A DNA stretch of 22,749 bases from Streptomyces sp. NRRL S-1022 (GCF_000720135.1 NZ_JOIU01000049.1:1-22749), one strand, 5' to 3'. Positions 1-7,706 are shown, numbered from the stretch's first letter. Notes: generated by a model from the sequence alone, not told the origin. Program-made: numbers and translations.

Positions 1-303
1 CGGTGATGCCGTACATGTTCACCAGCGCCGGCCGGTCCAGGCCGAGCCGCTGCACCCAGGGCCGCAGCTCGCCGAACTCCAGCTTCTCCCCGGCGAAGAT
101 CACCGAACGCAGCGACAGCCGGCCGATCCGCTCGTCACCGGAGGCGGCCGCCGACACCAGCGAACGGAACGCCGACGGCGTCTGGCTCAGCACCGTCACG
201 CCCTGCTCCACCAGCAGGTCCAGGAACTCCTCCGGCGACCGCGTCACCTCACGCGGCACCACGACCAGCGTCCCGCCATGCGCGAGAGCACCCCACATCT
301 CCC
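1..303 (-). CDS. NRPS adenylation-domain fragment, shifted frame, runs off the window
   Basis: Read on the minus strand in a frame different from the upstream condensation domain, this stretch encodes adenylation-domain sequence from core A4 toward A5: WGALAHGGTLVVVP, then QTPSAFRSLV, SVIFAGEKL and finally NMYGIT at the window edge. It has no start of its own. It is the downstream continuation of the NRPS at 249-2213, after a junction near 300-310 where the frame changes and the A3 core plus the start of A4 are missing. Adenylation domains select and activate the amino acid as an aminoacyl-AMP. The binding-pocket residues are only partly present, so the substrate cannot be predicted. The family and partial status are clear. 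Whether the break is biological or an assembly error cannot be told from the sequence. Confidence 0.85.
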
Positions 304-2213
304 CCGGGCAGGGCATCGACCCGCTCCGACTCCAGCGCGTCCAGGACCACCAACTCGCCCTCGAAGCCGTCGAGGAGCTCCGCCTCGGCGCCGGCGGTGA
401 CGACGATGCGCACGCCGGCGTCGGACAGCGCGTAGCGCAGCCGCTCGACCGGGTGGGCGCTGTCGAGCGGGACGTAGGCCGCGCCCGCCTTGAGCACGCC
501 GATCAGCGCCGGCACCAGATCGGGGCCGCGCTCCAGGCACACCCCGACCAGCGATTCCGCCCCCACACCCAGCGACCGCAGGTGCCAGGCCAGCCGGTTG
601 GCGCGTTCGTCCACCTCCCGGTACGACAGCGACACCCCGCCCGCGATCACCGCCACCGCGTCCGGAGTCCGCGCCGCCTGCTCCTCGAACAGGGCGTGCA
701 GGGTGTGGGTCACCGGGCGGGCCGAGGCGGCGGCGTTGTGCGGGCCGGAGACGAGGAAGGCCCGCTCGTCCGCGCCGAGGAGGTCGATGCGGGACAGCGG
801 TGTCGACTCGTCCTCGACGGCCTGCTGGAGCAGGCGGACGAAATGGCGGGTCATCCGCTCGACGGTGCCGGGCGTGAACAGGGCGGTGGCGTAGACGAAC
901 TGGCCGCTCAGGGTGCCGTCGGGGCCCTGGTTCACCTGGAGTTCGAGGTCGCACTTGGCGATGCCGCCGGTCAGCGGGTACGGCTCGACGGCCAGGCCGG
1001 GCAGGCCCATCGTCCCGCCGCCGCGCTCGTGGAAGGTCAGCGCCACCTGGTACAGGGGGGTGCGGGACATGTCCCGCTCGGGCTGGAGTTCGGCGACGAG
1101 CCGGGCGAAGGGCACCGCCTGGTGCTCGTAGGCGTCGACGAGGCTCTCCCGGGCGGCGTCGACGAGCCGGGCGAAGCTGGGATCGCCGTCCCAGCGTCCC
1201 CGCATGACCAGGTTGTTGATGCCGTAGCCGATCAGCTGCTGCAGTTCGGGGCGGGTGCGGCCGGAGACCACGGTGCCGACGGGGATGTCCCGCAGCCCGG
1301 TGTAGCGGGCGACGAAGGCCTGGAAGGCGGCGAGGAGGACGGCGAACGGGGTCGCGTCGTGCCGCAGGGCCAGCTCGCGGATCCCGGCCGACAGCTCCTC
1401 GGGCAGGGTGAAGGACACGTCGGCGCCGTCGTGGCTGCGGTACGGCGGCCTCGGGTGGTCGGCCGGCAGATCGGTGGGGGTCAGGTCGGCGAGCGCCTTG
1501 CGCCAGTGGTCCAGGTGGGCGTCCAGCTCGCCGGCGGCTTCACCGGCGCGCTGCCAGGCGGCGAAGTCGGCGTACTGCACGGGCAGTTCCGGCAGTTCGG
1601 GAGCGCGTCCTTCGGTGAACGCACCGTACAGGGCGGCGAGTTCGGACCCGAGGACGCTGGTGGACCAGGCGTCGAAGGCGATGTGGTGGAAGACGACGTA
1701 CAGGATGTGGTCGTCGGCGGCGAGCCGGACCAGCCCGGCCCGCACCGGCCAGTCCTGCTCCAGGTCGAACGGGGTGACGGCGGCGGCACGGGCGGACTCG
1801 GCGGCGGTGCGCTCGCGGTCCGCGGGCGAGGCGCCGGACGCCTCCTGGAGGGGCAGCGGGACGTCCCGCGGCTCGTCGACGACCTGCACGGGATCCCCGT
1901 CGGCCAGGGTGTAGCGGGTGCGCAGCACCTCGTGCCGGGCGAGCAGCGCGTTCCACGCGCGTGCCAGGGCGTCCGTGTCGAGGTCGCCGCGCAGCCGGAA
2001 GGCCAGCGGCACCAGGAACTCGCGGCTGCCCGGTTCCAGCCGGTTGAGGAACCACATCTGCTGCTGGCCGAACGACAGCGGCAGCGGGCCGGAGCGGTCG
2101 GCGGGCGCGATCGTGGAGCGGCGGGCCCGGGAACGGCCGCCGAGCCGGGCTCGCAGAAGCCTCTCCTGGAGGGCGTCGACATCAGAGTTCCGCTGGTGGG
2201 GTCCGCCGCTCAT
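249..2213 (-). CDS. Nonribosomal peptide synthetase, condensation domain plus start of adenylation domain (disrupted, partial)
   Basis: Start ATG at 2213, with AGGAGG at 2225-2230 on the minus strand. Residues about 40-480 form a condensation domain: LSFGQQQMWFLNRLEP (C1), HHIAFDAWS with H176, H177 and D181 (C3 catalytic motif), and later QAVPFARLVAEL. Residues about 505-637 begin an adenylation domain (LSYREVDERANRLAWHL; A2 core LKAGAAYVPLD at 574-584). After residue 637 the sequence leaves the family pattern and stops at 249. The true continuation lies in another frame (1-303), with roughly 70-90 residues missing (estimated), including A3. Condensation domains form the peptide bond between carrier-protein-bound substrates. 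An N-terminal C domain suggests this subunit accepts a chain from another NRPS protein or an acyl starter. It lies just downstream of an MbtH gene, probably in one operon. The Gly usual in HHxxxDG is Ala here. Confidence 0.93.
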   Translation of the reverse strand: MSGGPHQRNSDVDALQERLLRARLGGRSRARRSTIAPADRSGPLPLSFGQQQMWFLNRLEPGSREFLVPLAFRLRGDLDTDALARAWNALLARHEVLRTRYTLADGDPVQVVDEPRDVPLPLQEASGASPADRERTAAESARAAAVTPFDLEQDWPVRAGLVRLAADDHILYVVFHHIAFDAWSTSVLGSELAALYGAFTEGRAPELPELPVQYADFAAWQRAGEAAGELDAHLDHWRKALADLTPTDLPADHPRPPYRSHDGADVSFTLPEELSAGIRELALRHDATPFAVLLAAFQAFVARYTGLRDIPVGTVVSGRTRPELQQLIGYGINNLVMRGRWDGDPSFARLVDAARESLVDAYEHQAVPFARLVAELQPERDMSRTPLYQVALTFHERGGGTMGLPGLAVEPYPLTGGIAKCDLELQVNQGPDGTLSGQFVYATALFTPGTVERMTRHFVRLLQQAVEDESTPLSRIDLLGADERAFLVSGPHNAAASARPVTHTLHALFEEQAARTPDAVAVIAGGVSLSYREVDERANRLAWHLRSLGVGAESLVGVCLERGPDLVPALIGVLKAGAAYVPLDSAHPVERLRYALSDAGVRIVVTAGAEAELLDGFEGELVVLDALESERVDALPGGDVGCSRAWRDAGRGAA

Positions 2214-2307
2214 CCGTATCCCGTCCTCCTGCTGCTGCCGCTCACCGAAGAACCGATCCCGGTCCCGCCGGAATCGGTGGTCGTGCCGAATTACGCTGCC
2301 GCGTGCG

Positions 2308-2526
2308 TCAGTGCGCGGCTTCCTGCTCCATACGGCGGCGCAGACTGAGCGGCCGCATGTCGGTCCAGACCTCGCCGATGTACTCCAGGCATTCCGAGCG
2401 CTTTCCCTGCTTTCCCTCGGCACGCCATCCGGCGGGCAGTTCGCGGTCCGCCCACCAGATCGAGTACTGCTCCTCGTCGTTGACCACGACGTAATAGACC
2501 TGTTCGTCGTCCCGCTCGTCCGCCAT
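2308..2526 (-). CDS. mbtH: MbtH-like NRPS chaperone
   Basis: A 72-residue protein with the family pattern: NDEEQYSIW near residue 16, PAGW at about 31-34, a CLEYI segment and [10 protein letters not shown] near the C-terminus. The length is normal. MbtH-like proteins bind the N-terminal part of adenylation domains and are often needed for solubility or activity of the partner NRPS. The ATG at 2526 has GGAGGA at 2533-2538. The NRPS start lies 94 bp downstream on the same strand, so this is very probably its dedicated partner. The gene symbol is used in the family sense only. The local base composition is somewhat less GC-rich than the flanking genes. Confidence 0.96.
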   Translation of the reverse strand: MADERDDEQVYYVVVNDEEQYSIWWADRELPAGWRAEGKQGKRSECLEYIGEVWTDMRPLSLRRRMEQEAAH

Positions 2527-2595
2527 CGCGATTCCTCCGCTGGAAGTGGTGCGTTCAGAATTCCGGGGTCGTGCGCGACAGCACTCTTCTGCAGG

Positions 2596-2635
2596 GCCCG
2601 ATACTCCGTCTATATCGCCCGATACTCCGTCTATA
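2596..2635 (-). promoter_or_regulatory. Two perfect 19-bp direct repeats, period 21 bp, upstream of mbtH
   Basis: On the plus strand GCCCGATACTCCGTCTATA occurs at 2596-2614 and again at 2617-2635. The 21-bp period is about two helical turns, so both copies face the same side of the DNA. Read on the minus strand, each copy starts with a -10-like TATAGA, and TATCG-GG-CGATA forms an inverted repeat across the join. The site is about 70 bp upstream of the mbtH start. Direct repeats in phase are typical of activators such as SARP-type cluster regulators, but no known consensus is recognised here. An operator or promoter role is inferred. Confidence 0.6.
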
Positions 2636-2695
2636 CCGGCGCTATCGGTGTGCTTGCCGGAAGTGCCGGCGCGGTCCGCGGGGTGGTGGGGAGAC

Positions 2696-2736
2696 GGCTC
2701 CGGCCGGAGCCCTGGACGATCGGGCTCCGGCCGGAG
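2696..2736 (-). terminator. Twin GC-rich palindromes downstream of the MMPL gene
   Basis: GGCTCCGGCCGGAGCC at 2696-2711 is a perfect 16-bp palindrome. A second copy, GGCTCCGGCCGGAG, lies at 2723-2736. They start about 20 bp past the MMPL stop codon on the minus strand and precede the mbtH control region. Two strong stems without a T-tract are common as Streptomyces terminators. A protein-binding role is also possible. Confidence 0.5.
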
Positions 2737-2755
2737 AGGGGGGACGGGGGCGGGT

Positions 2756-5029
2756 TCAGGTGCGGTGCACGCCCTCGGTGGGGCGGCTCGCGGTGCCGGC
2801 GGGGCCGGCGGGCGCGGGCCGGGACGTGCCGCCCGGCAGGCGGCGCAGCCCGCGCGGCAGCTCCCAGGCGCGCTTGCCCAGCAGGGCCAGGGCCGCCGGC
2901 AGCAGGATGCCGCGCACCAGGGTGGCGTCGATGAGGATGGCCACGGCCATGCCGACGCCCATCATCTTGTTCTCGATCGCGGACAGGGTGATGAAGATCG
3001 TGAACACCGCGGTCATGATGACGGCCGCGCTGGTCACCACGCCGGCGCTGGCGGCGACACCGCCGACGACCGCGTCCCGTGGCTCGGCGCCGGCCAGCCG
3101 GCGCTCCCTGATCCGGCTCAGGATGAAGATGTGGTAGTCCATGCTGAGCCCGAACAGCACCACGAACATGAACAGCGGCAGCCATTCCGCGACGCCGCCG
3201 TACGAGGTGAAGCCGAGCGCCGAGCTGAGGTTCCCGTACTGGAAGACCCAGGTCAGCACACCGTACGAGGCGCCCATCGACAGCAGGTTGAGGGCGATGG
3301 AGACCAGCGGGATGGTCAGGGAGCGGAACACCAGCAGCAGCAGGACGAACGCCAGCACGAGCACGAAGGCGATGACGGCGAAGGTGCGGCCGCTCAGCTG
3401 GTCGGCGAAGTCGTGCGCGAACGCCGTCCGTCCGGCGGTGGCGTACTCGACGCCGTCCACCTTGCCGAGCGTGCGGGGCAGCGCGGTGTCGCGCAGGGTC
3501 TCCAGCGCCCGGTTGGAGTCCGCGTCGGTGCCGGAGCCGGCCAGCGGCACCCGCACCACCAGCACGTCGTCCACACGGACCGTGGAGACCGGGCCGGAGA
3601 GCCGGCCGTCGCTCGCGGCGATCTCGTCGTGCAGCTTGCCGACGGCGGCGCGGACGGCGGGCGTGTCCGGTGAGCCGCCGCCGGTGTTCCACACCGCGAT
3701 CCGGGCGGGGGTGGGCGAGCCGGGGAAGGCGTCCTGCATCCGGATCGCCGCGTCCACGGTCGGCGCGCTGCGCGGCAGGCTGTTGACGACGGCGGCGTCC
3801 TGGAGGTGCATGGAGAACATCGGCAGCGCCATCACCACCAGGGCCACGACGGCGGCACCGCCCCACACCAGGGGCCGCTTGACGACCTTCTGGGCCAGCC
3901 GGCGCCAGGTCCGCGACTCCAGCACGGTGGTGCGCCGCTTGCCGAGCCAGGGGATACGGCCCTTGTCCACCCGGTGCCCGAGCGCGGCGAGCAGGGCGGG
4001 CAGGACGGTGACGGAGCCGATCATCGCCAGGCCGACGACGAGGACCGTGCCGAGGGTGAGCCCGCGGAAGACGTCGAGGCCGCTCAGCAGCAGTCCGCTG
4101 ACGCACAGCATGACGGTGATGCCGGAGACGGCGACCACGTGCCCGGAGGTCTTGGCGGTGATGCGCAGCGCCTCGGCGACCGAGCGGCCGGCGGCCCGCT
4201 CCTCCCGTTCCCGGCGCAGGTAGAACAGCGAGTAGTCGATGCTGACGGCGACCCCGATCAGCAGGATCATCGAGGAGACCGCGCTGTTGACGGCCACCCA
4301 CTGGCCGAGCACGCCGATCAGTCCGAAGGCGGCGGCCACGGCGGTGGCGGCGAGCAGCAGCGGGACGGCCGCGGCGACCAGCGCGCCGAAGACGATGAGC
4401 AGGATGACGAGGGTGATCGGCAGGGAGGTGCTCTCGGCGCTGGCGAAGTCCTTCTTCACCGCGTCGTCGACGGCCCGGGAAAGGCTCTGGTCACCGGCCT
4501 GTACGAGACGGATGTCCTTGTGCCGGTCGGCCACCTTGTGCACGGCGTCGACCACCGCGTCGAAATGGGCGTCCATTTTCGTGTTGGGCCCGGCGACGAA
4601 GAAGGTGACGAGACCGGACCGTCCGTCGGCCGAGATCTGCTGTTCGCCCCGGGGATTCAGCGGGGTGCGCAGCTGGGACACCGCGCCGGGCGTCTTGTCG
4701 AATTCGGCGACCAGGTCCCTGACCGCCTGCTGCAATTCCGGGTTCTTCTTGAATGCGGGCCCGTCCTTGTCGCGCGACTGGACGAGGACGTTCTCCAGGA
4801 CGGGTTCCCAGTCCTTCTGTTCGTTCAGGACCTGCTGGGCCGCGCCGGATTCGCCGGGGTCCTTGGTGACGGCGCTGTCGCCGGACACCAGGGCCGTGGA
4901 CAGGACGGCCAGCACCACGAGTGCGAGCCATCCCCCGATGGCCAGTGCGCGGTGCCGGATCGACCAGCCGGCGACGCGTTCGATCAGTGTGCCGTTCTGC
5001 GGCTGTAACCGCTTGCCCTTGGGCGGCAT
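2756..5029 (-). CDS. MMPL-family RND transporter (lipid/peptide exporter)
   Basis: A 757-residue membrane protein. TM1 is at about 30-50, an extracytoplasmic domain at about 55-200, a membrane block at about 203-350, a second extracytoplasmic domain at about 410-545 and a second membrane block at about 550-715. Both halves carry the Asp-Tyr pair expected of the proton-relay region: SIDYSLF (D265, Y266) and SMDYHIF (D631, Y632). MMPL proteins are proton-driven exporters of lipids and lipopeptide- or siderophore-like molecules. Next to an mbtH-NRPS unit on the same strand, it is the likely exporter of that product (inference). The start at 5029 is supported by GGAAGGA at 5039-5045, 9 nt upstream. 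The C-terminal tail is Pro/Ala-rich and cytoplasmic. It appears to have its own promoter, because strong hairpins lie between it and the upstream gene. Confidence 0.93.
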   Translation of the reverse strand: MPPKGKRLQPQNGTLIERVAGWSIRHRALAIGGWLALVVLAVLSTALVSGDSAVTKDPGESGAAQQVLNEQKDWEPVLENVLVQSRDKDGPAFKKNPELQQAVRDLVAEFDKTPGAVSQLRTPLNPRGEQQISADGRSGLVTFFVAGPNTKMDAHFDAVVDAVHKVADRHKDIRLVQAGDQSLSRAVDDAVKKDFASAESTSLPITLVILLIVFGALVAAAVPLLLAATAVAAAFGLIGVLGQWVAVNSAVSSMILLIGVAVSIDYSLFYLRREREERAAGRSVAEALRITAKTSGHVVAVSGITVMLCVSGLLLSGLDVFRGLTLGTVLVVGLAMIGSVTVLPALLAALGHRVDKGRIPWLGKRRTTVLESRTWRRLAQKVVKRPLVWGGAAVVALVVMALPMFSMHLQDAAVVNSLPRSAPTVDAAIRMQDAFPGSPTPARIAVWNTGGGSPDTPAVRAAVGKLHDEIAASDGRLSGPVSTVRVDDVLVVRVPLAGSGTDADSNRALETLRDTALPRTLGKVDGVEYATAGRTAFAHDFADQLSGRTFAVIAFVLVLAFVLLLLVFRSLTIPLVSIALNLLSMGASYGVLTWVFQYGNLSSALGFTSYGGVAEWLPLFMFVVLFGLSMDYHIFILSRIRERRLAGAEPRDAVVGGVAASAGVVTSAAVIMTAVFTIFITLSAIENKMMGVGMAVAILIDATLVRGILLPAALALLGKRAWELPRGLRRLPGGTSRPAPAGPAGTASRPTEGVHRT

Positions 5030-5067
5030 GAACTAGGGTCCTTCCGTGAAGGGGGGCTGGTGAGAGA

Positions 5068-5131
5068 CTCGCGTTCGACGCGAGACAGTGCCTCTTCCAC
5101 CGGGCCGCCGAGTTGCCGCTCGACGGCCCGG
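5068..5131 (-). terminator. Hairpin pair between the small membrane-protein gene and the MMPL gene
   Basis: Positions 5100-5131 form a stem of about 12 bp with one mismatch (outer arms CCGGGCCG and CGGCCCGG, inner CGAG/CTCG, loop TTGCCG). It begins 15 bp after the stop of the small membrane-protein gene. A second short hairpin follows at 5068-5084 (CTCGCG, 5-nt loop, CGCGAG). The first is a good candidate terminator for the operon to its right. The second lies in the leader of the MMPL gene. Confidence 0.5.
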
Positions 5132-5145
5132 GCTCTGCTACGCCG

Positions 5146-5415
5146 TCACTCGACCTCCTTGAGGATCCGCTCGACCGACCGCATGCGGGTCTGCAGGTCG
5201 GCCAGGCGTTCGTCGATGCCGGCGAGTTGCTGGACCGCGGAGTCGTGCGACCGGGTGGCCTGCTCCGCGAGCGTCCGGTACTGGTGGTCGCGGGCCAGGA
5301 TGGCCCGGGCCCGCCAGGTCGTGGCCATGTGCCAGATGACGATGGTGATGACCGCAGCGAACGCACCGACCAAGCCGACGGTGCCGACGACCTCCTGCCA
5401 GCCGTGGTAACTCAT
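5146..5415 (-). CDS. Small single-pass membrane protein with coiled coil
   Basis: An 89-residue protein of unknown function. A hydrophobic segment at about 9-29 (VVGTVGLVGAFAAVITIVIW) is one transmembrane helix. Residues about 42-89 are charged and heptad-like (LAGIDERLADLQTRMRSVERILKEV), which suggests a cytoplasmic coiled coil. The start codon overlaps the stop of the upstream regulator gene as ATGA (5412-5415), so the two are translationally coupled and their products probably act together. A membrane partner that tethers or senses for the regulator is a reasonable guess, but nothing in the sequence proves it. It is not recognisable as a named family. Confidence 0.8.
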   Translation of the reverse strand: MSYHGWQEVVGTVGLVGAFAAVITIVIWHMATTWRARAILARDHQYRTLAEQATRSHDSAVQQLAGIDERLADLQTRMRSVERILKEVE

Positions 5416-5891
5416 TGCGGGCTTCCCTTCTCGCCGTCCTCCGGGACGTGTTCGTGGGTGGTGAGGGGTGACAGCGCGTCCGCGATGCTCTGCGGTGTCA
5501 GATGGAGCGCGAAGGGGGTCACCTCGTAGAACTTCATCGCCTTCCCGTCGCTCGACATCTCCAGCTGGCCGGTGACCAGCCCCGCCGCTTCCAGCCGCCT
5601 GAGGTGGGCCTGGAGCAGGGCCCTGCTGATGCCGAGCTCGCGGGCCAGCCGGCTGACGTAGTTGCGGCGCCGGGCGAGGGCGGCCACGACGCCCAGGCGG
5701 TGCGGGTTCGCCAGGGTGCCCAGCATCCGGGCGAGCCGGTCGGCGGGCAGGGCGCCCACGGCCGTACCGGGTCCGGTACCGGGACCGGCGGTGTCCGGAC
5801 CGGTGTGGCCGGGACCGGCGGTGCCGGCACCCGTGCTCTCGGGACCGTTCATGTCGGCTGCCGGCCGCGTCAGGTCAGTCACCGCGGTCAC
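5412..5891 (-). CDS. Winged-helix (ArsR-like) transcriptional regulator
   Basis: A 159-residue protein. Residues about 1-48 are a low-complexity Gly/Thr/Pro region. Residues about 49-130 form a winged helix: RMLGTLANPHRLGVVAAL, then YVSRLARELGISRALLQAHLRRLEAAGLV as the helix-turn-helix, then a wing leading to FYEVTPFALHLTP. The recognition-helix segment and the opening NPHRLGVV fit ArsR-like regulators. No clear metal-binding Cys cluster is visible, so the inducer is unknown. The GTG at 5891 overlaps the end of the dedA gene by 17 bp. An internal ATG at 5852 (residue 14) is an alternative start. The downstream gene is coupled by an ATGA overlap, giving a three-gene unit with the DedA protein. 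Confidence 0.85.
   Translation of the reverse strand: MTAVTDLTRPAADMNGPESTGAGTAGPGHTGPDTAGPGTGPGTAVGALPADRLARMLGTLANPHRLGVVAALARRRNYVSRLARELGISRALLQAHLRRLEAAGLVTGQLEMSSDGKAMKFYEVTPFALHLTPQSIADALSPLTTHEHVPEDGEKGSPQ
5763..5836 (-). repeat. Degenerate GGTACCGG/GGACCGG-type repeat tract inside the regulator gene
   Basis: The region repeats short units such as GGTCCGGTACC, GGGACCGGCGGTG and GTCCGGACCGG and encodes the Gly/Thr/Pro-rich N-terminus of the regulator. Such tracts change length easily by slippage and are prone to assembly error. The encoded segment is probably disordered. Confidence 0.55.
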
Positions 5892-6453
5892 TCGCGGGAC
5901 GGGGGTTCCACCGCGTCCAGGCCCAGCGGACGCCCATGACGGTGCTCGCGGTCAGGACGGAGACGGCGGGCCCCATGCACACCACCATCACGGTGTTGTC
6001 GACGAGCCGTCCGCCCAGGTAACCGAGGCCCAGGGTGCAGGACACGAAGACGGCCTCGGCGGCCAGGGCGCCGAGGAGGTAGCTGCGCAGCGGGAAGTCC
6101 ACGATCCCGGCCGTGACCCCGCCGAGGCCACGGCCGCTGGGCACGAAGCGCATCGCGATGACCGAGGGCACGCCGTAGCGCCGGAACCGCTCGGCAGCCC
6201 AGTCCAGCATCGAACGGCGCTTCTGCCGGCGGGACATCCAGCGCAGCGCACGGCCGCGGGCGAGGCACCCCGTCCAAAACATGCTCATGTCACCCAGGAC
6301 GGTGCTCGCCAATAAGATCACGATCAGGAGCGGCAGGTTCAGGCTGCCGGCCGCGGCGAGGGCGCCCGCGCCGGCCACCAGGGCCGAGTTCGGGATCATG
6401 GGCGGCATCGTCACGAGCACGAGCAGCACGTACATCCAGTGCGTACCGTCCAC
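5875..6453 (-). CDS. DedA/VTT-family membrane protein
   Basis: A 192-residue integral membrane protein. The central DedA signature is present: FRRYG at about 90-94, then MRFVPSGRGLGGVTAG at about 101-116, the conserved Arg-Phe-x-Pro-x-x-Arg...Ala-Gly pattern. The N-terminal re-entrant region IPNSALVAGAGALAAAG corresponds to the family's PGE...GALAA stretch, with Asn in place of the usual GlyGlu. DedA proteins act in lipid-carrier recycling (for example undecaprenyl-phosphate flipping), membrane homeostasis and drug or pH tolerance. The substrate here is unknown. The GTG at 6453 has GAGGGGAG about 9 nt upstream. It is the first gene of a unit with the regulator and the small membrane protein, with a 17-bp overlap to the regulator. 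Confidence 0.88.
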   Translation of the reverse strand: MDGTHWMYVLLVLVTMPPMIPNSALVAGAGALAAAGSLNLPLLIVILLASTVLGDMSMFWTGCLARGRALRWMSRRQKRRSMLDWAAERFRRYGVPSVIAMRFVPSGRGLGGVTAGIVDFPLRSYLLGALAAEAVFVSCTLGLGYLGGRLVDNTVMVVCMGPAVSVLTASTVMGVRWAWTRWNPRPASDRGD

Positions 6454-6671
6454 ACCGACCAGCTCCCCTCGGTTGTCGCGTGCCTCTCCGCGTCATCACC
6501 TGCTTACGGAGACTTGCACGTCCGCTGACGCGGGACAACGCGAGAGGAACCACCCCAGGGGGATCTACGGGCCGCCCCCTAGGGGTTACACCCCGAGACC
6601 CTCAGACATCCCCCAGCCACACCCCCAATTCCCCCCGGATGCGGGGGGATTGGGGACGGCGGACCGGACGG
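6454..6671. other. Intergenic region between dedA and the aquaglyceroporin gene
   Basis: A 218-bp non-coding stretch. It should hold the dedA promoter near its left end, but no convincing -35/-10 pair is visible. It also contains the palindrome CCCCTAGGGG at 6576-6585 and the strong hairpin listed separately. Confidence 0.5.
6623..6655 (-). terminator. Strong hairpin after the aquaglyceroporin gene
   Basis: The left arm CCCCAATTCCCCCC and right arm GGGGGGATTGGGG pair over about 13 bp with one bulged T, closing on a short loop. It starts 17 bp downstream of the aquaglyceroporin stop on the minus strand. It has no T-run, as is usual in Streptomyces. Confidence 0.7.
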
Positions 6672-7619
6672 CTACTCCTCGTCGCTGGTGCGTACCGGGC
6701 TGGCGCGGCCGGGTTCGGGGAGTTCGGCCAGTTCGGCCCGCACCAGCAGCACGTCGCCGATGAAGAGGTCGTAGACCAGGATCCCGACGGCACCGCCGAT
6801 CAGCGGACCGACGATCGGGATCCACCAGTAGGCGCTGTACACGCCGGGCACGCTGCCCGGGAAGGCCAGGCCGTCCCAGCCGGCGGCGTAGGTGAACAGG
6901 CGGGGGCCGAAGTCGCGGGCGGGGTTGATGGCGTAGCCCGCGTTGGCGCCGTAGGACATGCCGATGGCGGCGACGGCGAAGCCCACGATCAGCGGCCCCA
7001 GGTTGGCCTTCACGGCCTGGTTGCGCAGATCGATGACGGCGGCGATCAGCATGAGCAGGAAGGCGGTGCCGACGATCTGGTCGATCAGCGGGCCCCAGAT
7101 CCCGCCCTGGAAGTACGCGGCCGGGAAGGTCGCGAAGATGGAGAACGTGGCGTTCGTGTGCCCGTTCACCTTCGGCCCCGCCACCGCGCTGTCGTAGGCG
7201 TTGATCGCGTCGTGGTAGACGAGGTAGACCAGGGCCGCCCCGGTGAGGGCGCCGACGACCTGGGCGAACCAGTACGGCAGGACCTTGAGCCACGGGAATC
7301 CGCGGCGGACGGCCATCGCGAGGGTGACCGCCGGGTTGAGGTGGGCGCCGCTGACCCCGCCGGCCACGTAGACGCCGAAGACGACGGCGAACGCCCAGCC
7401 CCAGGTGATGAGCAGCCAGTCACCGGCGGCGAGGAAGATCGTGGTGGGGGTGGCGGCCCGGCCGGAGCCGGGCAGTGCGGCGACCGCCATCGCGACCACA
7501 CCGCAGCCGAAGGAGATGAGGACGAAGGTCCCGAGGAACTCCGCCAGACACTCGCCCAGCAGCCCGCCCCTGCCTCTGAGGCGGGACGGTTTGACGAGCG
7601 GAGGGATTTCCACAGCCAT
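6672..7619 (-). CDS. glpF: Aquaglyceroporin / glycerol facilitator (MIP family)
   Basis: A 315-residue channel protein. Both half-helix motifs are present: GAHLNPAVTLA (N95-P96-A97) and GYAINPARDFGPRLF (N232-P233-A234-R235-D236). The Asp after NPAR is characteristic of glycerol-type rather than water-only channels. Six membrane segments fit the family. The start was placed at ATG 7619 because AGGGGG lies about 7 nt upstream. A longer reading from 7679 would add a non-homologous N-terminus over what looks like promoter sequence. Compared with E. coli GlpF, the loop at about 140-165 is long and the C-terminal tail acidic. It is not beside glycerol kinase or glycerol-3-phosphate dehydrogenase genes here. 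It may follow the SDR gene (87 bp upstream) or have its own promoter. Confidence 0.92.
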   Translation of the reverse strand: MAVEIPPLVKPSRLRGRGGLLGECLAEFLGTFVLISFGCGVVAMAVAALPGSGRAATPTTIFLAAGDWLLITWGWAFAVVFGVYVAGGVSGAHLNPAVTLAMAVRRGFPWLKVLPYWFAQVVGALTGAALVYLVYHDAINAYDSAVAGPKVNGHTNATFSIFATFPAAYFQGGIWGPLIDQIVGTAFLLMLIAAVIDLRNQAVKANLGPLIVGFAVAAIGMSYGANAGYAINPARDFGPRLFTYAAGWDGLAFPGSVPGVYSAYWWIPIVGPLIGGAVGILVYDLFIGDVLLVRAELAELPEPGRASPVRTSDEE

Positions 7620-7648
7620 CGAGGCCCCCTTTGAAGAGAGCTTTGCGC

Positions 7649-7666
7649 CCAATATCACCATGTTGG
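7649..7666 (-). promoter_or_regulatory. Imperfect inverted repeat in the aquaglyceroporin leader
   Basis: On the minus strand CCAACAT-GGTG-ATATTGG forms 7-bp arms with one mismatch, about 30 bp upstream of the start codon, in an unusually AT-rich patch. It could be an operator overlapping the promoter. The regulator is not identifiable. Confidence 0.35.
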
Positions 7667-7706
7667 CCCACAAAGTCACTCCCCGCAGGATGACGGCCCC
7701 CGCCGG

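Noticed and set aside
3..2348. 781-residue plus-strand frame opposite the NRPS
   Set aside because: It is the antisense shadow of the C domain. It has no recognisable motif, and the minus strand carries clear NRPS and MbtH motifs.
7620..7679. Longer N-terminus for the aquaglyceroporin from 7679
   Set aside because: The extra 20 residues are not family-like and cover an AT-rich leader with an inverted repeat. The ATG at 7619 has a good ribosome-binding site.
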